Source: Deltaproteobacteria bacterium (GTDB taxonomy: Bacteria > Desulfobacterota > Syntrophobacteria > BM002). From it: a stretch of 6,498 nt of DNA. A model generated the notes under the pieces. That model saw nothing but the letters and a program-made list of their open reading frames with translations, was not told where the DNA came from and made no database searches. Location of the stretch: assembly GCA_017861095.1 (NCBI GenBank), contig JAGFXI010000111.1, positions 1 through 6,498 on the forward strand, read 5' to 3'. The stretch's first letter is position 1; each line of letters opens with the position of its first letter. Below, piece by piece: positions 1-5,950 of this stretch. The position numbers were made by a program, and so were the translations under genes.

Positions 1-110
1 GCGAGAACATCCTGCTCATCCGGGTGGACACGCCGGTGGACGAAGAGACCATCGCCGATCTGATGGAGCTCCCCAACGTCAATTCCGTGCAGCTTTTGAC
101 CATCAACTGA
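1..110 (+). CDS. C-terminal end of an ACT-domain protein, probably D-3-phosphoglycerate dehydrogenase (partial)
   Basis: The open frame enters from the left edge and ends at the TGA at 108-110. Only about 35 residues are visible, read from position 3. They include the pieces LLIRVDTPVDEE and LPNVNSVQLLTIN. An alternating strand-helix-strand ending in 'LPNVNSV' shortly before the stop is typical of the ACT domain closing bacterial SerA, the first enzyme of serine synthesis, where the domain binds serine or mediates oligomer contacts. Other ACT-terminated proteins, such as the L-serine dehydratase beta chain, end in a similar way and cannot be excluded from so short a piece. The catalytic part lies outside the window, so no symbol is given. 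The next gene follows on the same strand after 45 bases with no visible terminator, so co-transcription is plausible. Confidence 0.6.
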   Translation, partial: ENILLIRVDTPVDEETIADLMELPNVNSVQLLTIN

Positions 111-155
111 CGAGCCGGGTAAGCTGGAGGACGACAAGGGCGGTATCCCTCTCCT

Positions 156-977
156 ATGTCCATGGATTCAACAACCACGGCCATTGCTCCCCTCGAGACG
201 CTCTCCCCCGAAGTGATCCGCCGCCTTGACGGCGTCTTGCTCGACCTCGACGACACCTTTACTACAAAGGGCAAGATCCCCTCCTGCGCCTTCGCCGCTC
301 TCTGGGATCTCAAGAGGGCGGGACTCAGGCTCGTCCCTGTGACCGGCAGACCGGCGGGATGGTGCGATCACATAGCCAGGATGTGGCCGGTTGATGGAGT
401 GGTGGGAGAGAACGGAGCCTTCTATTTCTGGTTTGACGGCGGCGAGGGAAGGTTGAGGAAGCATTTCCTCGATCCTGAAGACGTGCGGGCGGGGAAGAGA
501 GAACGCCTCCTCAGAGTACGGGATGCGATTCTCAGTGCTGTGCCCGGATGCGCCGTCGCCAGTGATCAGCCTTACCGGGAGAGCGACCTAGCCATCGACT
601 ACCGCGAGGATGTAGCCCCCCTTGGAGCCGAGTCAGTGCGGAGAATCTGCGAGCTGTTTGTGGCTCACGGCGCCACCTGCAAGGTCTCTTCAATCCACGT
701 CAACGGTTGGTTTGGCCAGTATGATAAACTCCAGATGGCCAGGCGGCTCGTCGAGGATCGTTTCGGCATCAAGCTCGATACGTCGAGAGAGCGGTTCGCG
801 TACTGCGGGGATTCACCCAATGATGAGCCCATGTTTCGCTACTTCCCCGTGAGTGTGGGAGTCCGCAATGTCCTGAAGTTCGCGGCCGATATGCAGTTTC
901 CGCCTCGCTACCTCACTGAGCATGAGGGCGGCGAGGGTTTCGCTGAGTTTGCCTGTCACCTTCTGAGGCACCTCTGA
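156..977 (+). CDS. HAD superfamily hydrolase, subfamily IIB (Cof/sugar-phosphatase-like)
   Basis: This is a 273-residue cytoplasmic phosphatase-like protein with all four HAD motifs. Motif I is DLDDT at residues 30-34, with nucleophile D30 and acid/base D32. Motif II is VTGR at 62-65 (T63). Motif III is K191 in YDKLQM. Motif IV is GDSPND at 218-223, with metal-binding D219 and D223. The long insert between motifs II and III (about residues 88-185) is the place of a type II (C2) cap, which points to the IIB group that includes sucrose-phosphate, mannosyl-3-phosphoglycerate and Cof-type phosphatases. The length is normal for the group. The substrate is unknown. The start is set by an in-frame TAA at 120-122; ATG at 156 is the first start after it and ATG at 162 is an alternative. 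Neither has a good Shine-Dalgarno: GGAGG at 126-130 is too far away and only AAGGG at 136-140 is nearer. It lies downstream of the ACT-domain gene and converges with the ABC importer. Confidence 0.88.
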   Translation: MSMDSTTTAIAPLETLSPEVIRRLDGVLLDLDDTFTTKGKIPSCAFAALWDLKRAGLRLVPVTGRPAGWCDHIARMWPVDGVVGENGAFYFWFDGGEGRLRKHFLDPEDVRAGKRERLLRVRDAILSAVPGCAVASDQPYRESDLAIDYREDVAPLGAESVRRICELFVAHGATCKVSSIHVNGWFGQYDKLQMARRLVEDRFGIKLDTSRERFAYCGDSPNDEPMFRYFPVSVGVRNVLKFAADMQFPPRYLTEHEGGEGFAEFACHLLRHL

Positions 978-986
978 CGATCTCAG

Positions 987-2072
987 TCAGGACAAGATCA
1001 TGCATTTTTGCGGATCCAGGACTAGGTAGAGTTCTTGTCCTTCTTCCTGGGGTAGGTGATGTGGAACCTGCACCCTGATCAGGTTCCCGTTGACGCTTAC
1101 GAAAATGAAGAGAAAGTTACCCAGATACGCCTTGTGGACAATCGTACCCCTGACCAGGTTCTCCCTGGACTGAGGTGGTGCGGCAAATACTTCCACATCC
1201 TCGGGACGTATGGACGCGTACACTTTTTCCCCCGGCGTTGTCGCCATGGAGTGGGGCGTCCTACATAGCATGGTCTCGCCGAATTCGGTGCGTACGTAGA
1301 CGGCATGCGCGTCATCCTGGAGAACCCGAACGACCTCCCCGGCCAGAAAGTTCATGGTGCCTATGAAATCGGCAACGAATCGATTGGCAGGTCTGCCATA
1401 GATGTCCTCCGGAGTGCCGACCTGCACCACTCTTCCCGAGTTCATGACGGCGATCCGATCGGAGATAACCATTGCCTCTGCCTGGTCGTGAGTGACATAG
1501 ACCGCGGTGATGCCCATACGTCGTACCAGGCTCTTGATCTCGAATCTCATTTTCTCCCTGAGTTTGGCATCAAGGTTGCTCAGCGGTTCATCCAAGAGCA
1601 ACACCTTAGGATTTCTTACGAGCGCCCGCGCCAGAGCCACCCTCTGCTGCTGCCCGCCGCTCAACTGGGCCGGATATCTCTCTTCCAAGCCTTTCAATCC
1701 CACCAATTCTAATACCTCTAGTGCCCGTTCCTTAACACTCTTCTTAGATAGCCTCTGAAGGCGCAGGCCGTACACGATATTCTTGTAGACCTTCATGTGC
1801 GGCCATACGGCATAGTTCTGGAACACCATGCCGATCCCTCTTTTCGACGGATGGACAAATCCCTCCGAGAGCATCGGCTTGCTGTCGATAACGATGTCCC
1901 CCTCCTCCGGTTTCTCCAATCCGGCGATGCAGCGCAAGGTGGTTGTCTTGCCGCAGCCGCTTGGCCCCAGAAGGGTCAACATTTCTCCCTTATTCACTTC
2001 AAGCTCTATGTGATTGACCGCCACGACGTTCTTGAAGCGCTTGAAGAGGTTCCGGATCTCTATGAATGCCAT
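987..2072 (-). CDS. ABC importer ATP-binding protein (FbpC/PotA/AfuC type)
   Basis: This 361-residue protein is the nucleotide-binding subunit that powers the importer encoded upstream, acting at the inner face of the membrane. The full ATPase set is visible: Walker A GPSGCGKTT at 36-44, Q-loop Q85 in VFQNYAVWPH, signature LSGGQQQR at 137-144, Walker B with D161-E162 in LLLDEP, D-loop SNLD at 165-168, and switch histidine H195 in VTHDQ. Residues from about 240 to the end form the TOBE-type regulatory domain of the CUT1/MOI/FeT families, including the SIRPEDV stretch near 287-293. Length is normal and nothing is missing. ATG at 2072 is preceded by GAGGAG, with AGGAG nine bases from the start. 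The gene lies 44 bases after the permease stop and is the last of the three importer genes. Its stop lies only 9 bases from the stop of the convergent HAD gene. Sequence alone does not separate Fe(III), phosphonate, polyamine and sugar-phosphate transporters here. Confidence 0.95.
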   Translation of the reverse strand: MAFIEIRNLFKRFKNVVAVNHIELEVNKGEMLTLLGPSGCGKTTTLRCIAGLEKPEEGDIVIDSKPMLSEGFVHPSKRGIGMVFQNYAVWPHMKVYKNIVYGLRLQRLSKKSVKERALEVLELVGLKGLEERYPAQLSGGQQQRVALARALVRNPKVLLLDEPLSNLDAKLREKMRFEIKSLVRRMGITAVYVTHDQAEAMVISDRIAVMNSGRVVQVGTPEDIYGRPANRFVADFIGTMNFLAGEVVRVLQDDAHAVYVRTEFGETMLCRTPHSMATTPGEKVYASIRPEDVEVFAAPPQSRENLVRGTIVHKAYLGNFLFIFVSVNGNLIRVQVPHHLPQEEGQELYLVLDPQKCMILS

Positions 2073-2116
2073 TGGCTGTGTCTCCTCAAGTCATCGCGCA
2101 GGACTAGCCTGATCTC

Positions 2117-3793
2117 CTACGTGCCGCCAGGACCCCAGGCTGCCTTGAGGACGCCCCCGCCGATTCTTGATATGATCAGAAGTAGGATGAAGGTGACCAC
2201 AATCATTAGAAAAGCCATGGCGGCGGCGATTCCGAACTCCATGCCGCGGTGCCAGTTCAGATAGATGCCTATGGGTAAGGTCTCCCATCCTCCTCGATAA
2301 AGGAATATTGCGGTGGAGATCTCCTGAAACGCCATGATGAAAAACATCACCACGCCGACGAGCACCCCTTTGAGCAACAGCGGTAGAGATATATTCAGGA
2401 AGGTTCTCAGCTTGCCTGCCCCCGACACCTCGGAGGCCTCCTCGAGGGAAATATCCAGCTGCAAGTAAGAGGAATGGGCCATGCGCAAGAAGTACGGGAG
2501 CCGCCGCGCAAAGAGGGCCAAGGGCATAATGACCCAATGGGTGGCCAACGGAATGGCTTGCCAAAATGCCAGGAGATAACTCACGCCGACCGCCATTCCT
2601 GGGAAGGCCAGCATCAAGGTGATCACGAAATCGAGGGCATCTTTCCCCGGCACCCGGGTGCGGACAATCAGATAGGCGGCTGGAAGCCCGAAGGCGATGC
2701 CGAAAAACAGGGCCACCCCGCTGAAGACGAAGGAGTTCTTTATCAGGAGCGGGGTCTCCAGAAGTATCAGCCTGAAATTGTCGAGGGTCCAATACGTGGG
2801 AAAGGGCTCGAAGACCCAGCGTCTGGAAAAAGCGGCCAACCCCAGCACAGCCGGAATGAGGAGGACCAGGATAGCGATACAAACCATGTAGACATACGAT
2901 CCTACCTTGATCAACGGGCCCGGCTCGATCACTCTTCCCTCAGAGGTCGTCCCTTTCGAGAGGCCGGTATACTTCTTCCTCTCGACCCACCACTTGGCGA
3001 GCAAAAAGAGGATAATGCAGACAGCGGAAGACACGACTACCGCCACGATCCCCATGTACTTGCGGTGCATATCGGTGAAATGATAAGCGATGTTGATGTA
3101 TGCAATCGAGGGGAGATAATCCACCTGCCCCAAGATCAATGGCGTCAGCCAGTCCGTAAACGGCCACAGGAAGACGATAACGGCACCCGCAAGATAACTG
3201 GGTGTGCAGAGAGGTAGAGTGACCGTGAAAAACCTCCAAAAACCGCTCGCGCCCTCGACCTCGGCGGCTTCTTCAAAGGACGGGTCGATGTTGGTGAAGC
3301 CTGCGGAAAGACTGAGGGCGATAAAAGGGAGCATGTGCAGGGTTTGAATGCATACAAGACCGTGTAGCCCGTAGATGAAATTGATGGGTGTCTTGATCAA
3401 CCCCATTTCCATGAGGAGAAGATTCACAGTGCCATACTTGCCGAAAAAGATGATAAAGGCGAATACGCCCGCATACGCAGGCAACACGATGGGCAAAAGG
3501 ATGAGTGCCGTGAAAACGGTCTTCCCCCAATGTCTATATCTCGCCAGAATATACGACAGCGGCACGCCGAATATGGTGGTACTCAGGAGCACGAGTGTGC
3601 TCAGGACCAGGGTATTGCCGAAGATCTTGAGATAATAAGCGTCTTCAAAAAATTCCAGGTAATTACTGATGCCCCAGGTGCCGGTCTCGGCGATCTTGAA
3701 GCTTTCCACCACGAGAATTGACAGCGGATACACCACGAGGAACGCAATGACCGACCAGAGAAGCGTTGCCAGTAAGATATTGCCGCGAGTCAT
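2117..3793 (-). CDS. ABC importer permease, two fused membrane domains (FbpB/AfuB type)
   Basis: This 558-residue inner-membrane protein carries two complete BPD_transp_1 (MetI-like) permease units in one chain, so it can supply the whole membrane pore by itself. The first unit spans roughly residues 55-265 and the second roughly 355-545. Each has an EAA loop that contacts the ATPase: EEAAEVEGASG at 174-184 and EEASEVSGAGK at 451-461, both followed by the usual 'LPL' helix start. I count about twelve hydrophobic segments, six per half. A polar linker around 268-295, starting with WWVERKKY, separates the halves. This tandem layout is standard for FbpB, AfuB and related Fe(III)/phosphonate/organophosphate permeases. 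ATG at 3793 has AAGGA seven bases upstream. It lies between the binding-protein gene (248-base gap with palindromes) and the ATPase gene (44-base gap). No truncation or frameshift is seen. Confidence 0.95.
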   Translation of the reverse strand: MTRGNILLATLLWSVIAFLVVYPLSILVVESFKIAETGTWGISNYLEFFEDAYYLKIFGNTLVLSTLVLLSTTIFGVPLSYILARYRHWGKTVFTALILLPIVLPAYAGVFAFIIFFGKYGTVNLLLMEMGLIKTPINFIYGLHGLVCIQTLHMLPFIALSLSAGFTNIDPSFEEAAEVEGASGFWRFFTVTLPLCTPSYLAGAVIVFLWPFTDWLTPLILGQVDYLPSIAYINIAYHFTDMHRKYMGIVAVVVSSAVCIILFLLAKWWVERKKYTGLSKGTTSEGRVIEPGPLIKVGSYVYMVCIAILVLLIPAVLGLAAFSRRWVFEPFPTYWTLDNFRLILLETPLLIKNSFVFSGVALFFGIAFGLPAAYLIVRTRVPGKDALDFVITLMLAFPGMAVGVSYLLAFWQAIPLATHWVIMPLALFARRLPYFLRMAHSSYLQLDISLEEASEVSGAGKLRTFLNISLPLLLKGVLVGVVMFFIMAFQEISTAIFLYRGGWETLPIGIYLNWHRGMEFGIAAAMAFLMIVVTFILLLIISRIGGGVLKAAWGPGGT

Positions 3794-3814
3794 ACCAGAT
3801 CCTTAGCCCGCCTT

Positions 3815-3833
3815 GCCCAGCCGGAAGCCGGGC
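3815..3833 (-). repeat. Short hairpin in the permease leader
   Basis: GCCCAGC at 3815-3821 and GCCGGGC at 3827-3833 can pair around a five-base loop. In the minus-strand transcript the single imperfect position becomes a G-U wobble, giving a seven-pair GC-rich stem. It ends 21 bases before the permease ATG at 3793, just upstream of the Shine-Dalgarno. No T-run follows, so it does not look like an intrinsic terminator. It could modulate translation or mRNA decay, or be incidental in GC-rich DNA. Confidence 0.4.
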
Positions 3834-3937
3834 GTCCTCGGGTGTTCCTTCGACGAAATTCCCAACGCGACGTCCTTTGAACCGTATTCGTTACTGTCTA
3901 CCAAGATGAGCGAATTCGAGGTTCCGACTATTCTGGC

Positions 3938-4016
3938 GGGCGGGCGTACAGCCCGCCCCTACGGGAGGCTGGTAGGGGCGGGGTCTTTCCACCGGATGCG
4001 GAGTTGATCCCCGCCC
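3938..4016. repeat. Cluster of overlapping GC-rich palindromes (REP-like) between binding-protein and permease genes
   Basis: Three perfect inverted repeats overlap here. GGGCGGGC at 3938-3945 pairs with GCCCGCCC at 3951-3958 (five-base loop). CCCGCCCCTAC at 3952-3962 pairs with GTAGGGGCGGG at 3972-3982 (nine-base loop). GGGCGGGG at 3976-3983 pairs with CCCCGCCC at 4009-4016 (25-base loop). Arms are shared, so the folds are partly mutually exclusive. The block lies just past the binding-protein stop and before the permease, with no T-run on either strand. This is like the REP/BIME position known from malE-malF in E. coli, where such structures protect upstream mRNA from 3' exonucleases. From memory, palindromes with a CCCGCCCCTAC core recur in intergenic DNA of several environmental phyla. 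Other copies in this genome cannot be checked from the window. Confidence 0.65.
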
Positions 4017-4041
4017 GCGACAGACTGCCTTGACCTTGCCG

Positions 4042-5343
4042 TTACGGCGCTGCGAGCAGCGAGCGTGCCTGGGTTGCGGCCAACCGGGCCGCCGCATAGT
4101 CGCCATTCATCTCGAACAGCTGTCTGGCTTCTCTTATCTTCGCTTCAGCCTTTGTCACCTTTAACTTCTTGGCTTTCGCGGCCTGAACCTCTCCTTCAAC
4201 TTCCTCTATCAGGGACAGGCTGCTTTTCAACTCGCCCCACTTTCTGTAGATCTCGTACTCATAATAGCGGTTGACTTCATCCCACCTCTTCGTGGCGAGA
4301 TCCAGGTTGTAGTCGATGAACCCGACCTTCAGATCCCAGAATGAATCAACCCCCAGCGCCTCCTTCGCGTGCTTGGCCATGGAGACCCCTTCTTTTTCCC
4401 ACTGGGAAAAATTGATGTCCGTCCTGGCTGGGAAATAGCCGCCCTCCAGCACGCACTTTTGTCCCTCAATGCTGAATAGCCAGTCCAGAAAGATCTTCCC
4501 GGTCGCCTCGTTGGGAGCGTTTTTCAGCAAGGCCACTGCCTCTGGAACCAAGATCGTCTTGTCAGGGAGCAAGTCACGCACGGGGTAGCCGTCTTTGCGC
4601 GCAACCATCGCATTCATTTGCGGCTGCGCGATGCCGATGGGCACCTCGCCGCGGCCCACCATCTGGGTCGTGTCTGTACTTCCGGTGGAGAAGCGGGCTA
4701 ACTGCGCCGCCAATAATCTGTTGTACGCCCAACCCTCCTTTTCTCCAAATGCCTGCAGGTGGATTTCCAGCGCTTCGTGTTGGGTGCCTGATGCATATGG
4801 CAGAGTTTGCACGATGCTTCCTCTGTAGATCGGGTCGAGCAGATCCTTCCATGTCTTTGGCGGCGGCAGCCTCAGTGCTTTCAACACCTTCTCGTTGTAG
4901 AGATTCGTAACGATCCAGGGCGCAAAGCAGGCCCAATAGCCGTCTTGATCTCTTACCTTCATGCCGTGCCAGTCGGCGGGGACCTTATCCCCGTCCTTCG
5001 GACGGTAAGGGACGATCAGCCCCTCTTTCTTCAACACCTCATGCGCTGGAGCACCTGCGCCCAAGAAAATGTCCGCATCCGGTTTGTTCCCCCACGCTCT
5101 CACCTTGTCAACGCAGACCGGCCACCCACCCGGTCGCACGAACGTGATCTCCACGTCCTTCCCATAGCTCTTCTTGTAGTACTCCTTGAAACCCTTGGTC
5201 AGGCTGTCGGATAACTCCTTGTAGACGGGACCGACCCAGCCGATCTTGTCTGCGGCTTGCGCCTCTGCCGGAAGGGCTGGCAGGAGCAACAGTGCCATCG
5301 AAAGGGCAATGACCGTTGTCGTGGCCAGGACTCCCCTTTTCAT
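4042..5343 (-). CDS. Periplasmic ABC solute-binding protein, family 1 (Fe(III)/phosphonate/AfuA-like)
   Basis: This 433-residue exported protein captures the substrate for the importer. Residues 1 to about 30 form a Sec signal peptide (basic MKRG, hydrophobic core, then PAEAQA as cleavage region). There is no lipobox cysteine, so it should be soluble in a Gram-negative periplasm. The body (about 33-345) has family-1 binding-protein landmarks: ADIFLGAGAP (90-99), PWIVTNLYNEKVL (142-154), PKTWKDLLDP (162-171), and FLDWLFSIEGQ with GGYFPARTDI (285-310). The double tyrosine that binds iron in FbpA is not evident at its usual place, where ARFSTGSTDTTQ stands, so ferric iron is not assured. Residues about 372-433 form an extra charged, Ala-rich helical tail. 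The frame is open to 5763, but ATG at 5343 is chosen because AGGAGG lies five bases upstream and the signal peptide begins there; the extra upstream residues resemble no protein and overlap the cytochrome gene. It is the first gene of the importer operon. Confidence 0.93.
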   Translation of the reverse strand: MKRGVLATTTVIALSMALLLLPALPAEAQAADKIGWVGPVYKELSDSLTKGFKEYYKKSYGKDVEITFVRPGGWPVCVDKVRAWGNKPDADIFLGAGAPAHEVLKKEGLIVPYRPKDGDKVPADWHGMKVRDQDGYWACFAPWIVTNLYNEKVLKALRLPPPKTWKDLLDPIYRGSIVQTLPYASGTQHEALEIHLQAFGEKEGWAYNRLLAAQLARFSTGSTDTTQMVGRGEVPIGIAQPQMNAMVARKDGYPVRDLLPDKTILVPEAVALLKNAPNEATGKIFLDWLFSIEGQKCVLEGGYFPARTDINFSQWEKEGVSMAKHAKEALGVDSFWDLKVGFIDYNLDLATKRWDEVNRYYEYEIYRKWGELKSSLSLIEEVEGEVQAAKAKKLKVTKAEAKIREARQLFEMNGDYAAARLAATQARSLLAAP

Positions 5344-5348
5344 CTTGA

Positions 5349-5354
5349 CCTCCT
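5349..5354 (-). promoter_or_regulatory. Shine-Dalgarno of the binding-protein gene
   Basis: AGGAGG in the minus-strand transcript, inside a longer AAAGGAGGT match to the 16S rRNA 3' end, sits five bases before ATG at 5343. It decides the start: a start at the in-frame ATG at 5361 would put this site inside the coding region. Confidence 0.85.
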
Positions 5355-5483
5355 TTCTCATGACATTGTTGTTGCCGAGGAAACCAAAAGGGTCATGACG
5401 AGCGGAGCATGTCGGACCTGCGCGGACACCTGCTTGTGACGCGAAAAAGGCATGCCGACCGGGCAAAAACTCCTGTGACGTGG

Positions 5484-5512
5484 AATCTATCACAATCAAA
5501 TCCTGAGGTCGA
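5484..5512 (-). promoter_or_regulatory. Candidate sigma-70-type promoter of the importer operon
   Basis: On the minus strand, TCGACC (5512-5507; four of six to TTGACA) is separated by 17 bases from TAGATT (5489-5484; four of six to TATAAT). This places the promoter about 140 bases upstream of the binding-protein ATG, in the divergent intergenic region. TGTGA at 5474-5478 and TCACA at 5490-5494 form a TGTGA-N11-TCACA inverted repeat overlapping the -10 region, which could be an operator. The N11 spacing does not fit CRP/FNR-type sites (N6 or N4), so no regulator is named. The hexamers are moderate matches only. Confidence 0.3.
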
Positions 5513-5549
5513 TGGAATTCCCTCGAGTTGGAGCCTTCTATGGCAACCC

Positions 5550-5579
5550 TTGTACAGGAAATGTCCATTGTGCTAGTTT
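5550..5579 (+). promoter_or_regulatory. Weak candidate promoter of the cytochrome c gene
   Basis: TTGTAC at 5550-5555 is followed after 18 bases by TAGTTT at 5574-5579, with a TG at 5571-5572 in the extended -10 position. Each hexamer matches the sigma-70 consensus at only three of six positions. The site ends 52 bases before the ATG at 5632, a sensible leader length, and is the best candidate I see on this strand. Confidence 0.2.
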
Positions 5580-5631
5580 GGTGCACGCTGAGCGGCAATA
5601 CTGAGAACAAACTGACAGGGAGGTAAGGCAA

Positions 5632-5910
5632 ATGAAGAGACTGTTGAAACTGGTCTGGTTTTGGGCACCCTTGCTTACCGTGAACCTCACACCGGCCTTG
5701 GGTCCAGCCGCGGACAAGGCCGATCCAAAGGCCCTCTTCGAGGCACGGTGCTCCATGTGCCATCCCCTCAGTAGGCCTCTCGAGAAGAAGAAGACCGCTG
5801 CGGAATGGCGCGAGACGGTGACGCGGATGAAAGGACTCTCCGGGGGCAAGATCAGTGACGCCGAGGCGGAGACGGTCATCAAGTACCTGAGCGAGACGAG
5901 GGGTAAGTGA
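5632..5910 (+). CDS. Small periplasmic monoheme c-type cytochrome
   Basis: This 92-residue protein begins with a Sec-type signal (MKRLLKLVWFW with a hydrophobic stretch, probably cut near residues 23-27). A single haem c attachment motif, CSMCH, follows at residues 40-44: C40 and C43 bind the haem and H44 is the proximal ligand. M66, in VTRMKG, is the likely distal ligand. The arrangement 'CxxCH, TAAEW, VTRM, then ISDAEAETVIKYLSETRG' matches small class I-like cytochrome domains related to those in quinohaemoprotein amine dehydrogenase and similar redox proteins. It would carry single electrons in the periplasm; its partners are unknown. ATG at 5632 has GGGAGG eight bases upstream. It diverges from the importer operon and precedes the hydratase-family gene by 40 bases on the same strand, so the two are probably co-transcribed. 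Confidence 0.88.
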   Translation: MKRLLKLVWFWAPLLTVNLTPALGPAADKADPKALFEARCSMCHPLSRPLEKKKTAAEWRETVTRMKGLSGGKISDAEAETVIKYLSETRGK

Positions 5911-5950
5911 GCTAACTCGAAGGTCCCTAACCAGTTACAAGGGAGACATA

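Noticed and set aside
2091..2882. 263-residue open frame on the minus strand within the permease gene.
   Set aside because: It is an out-of-frame reading of the second permease domain, with an Arg/Gly/Pro-rich composition typical of frame shadows and no recognisable motif.
2474..3217. 247-residue open frame on the plus strand antisense to the permease.
   Set aside because: The product is highly polar and low in hydrophobic residues, as expected for the antisense of membrane-protein codons. It has no domain and no good ribosome-binding site.
3813..4007. 64-residue open frame in the gap between permease and binding-protein genes.
   Set aside because: It reads through the palindromic block, has no good ribosome-binding site and no recognisable protein features.
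3938..4016. Intrinsic terminator between binding-protein and permease genes.
   Set aside because: The stems are strong but no T-rich tract follows on either strand, so the repeat or mRNA-stabiliser reading fits better.
5565..5598. Possible sigma-54 promoter (GG-N10-GC around TTGGTGCACG...GAGC) before the cytochrome gene.
   Set aside because: Only the GG and GC doublets and their spacing fit; the flanking -24 and -12 bases are poor.
5344..5763. N-terminal extension of the binding-protein frame by 140 residues.
   Set aside because: A strong Shine-Dalgarno and a textbook signal peptide begin at 5343. The extra residues resemble no known protein segment and run antisense through the cytochrome c gene.
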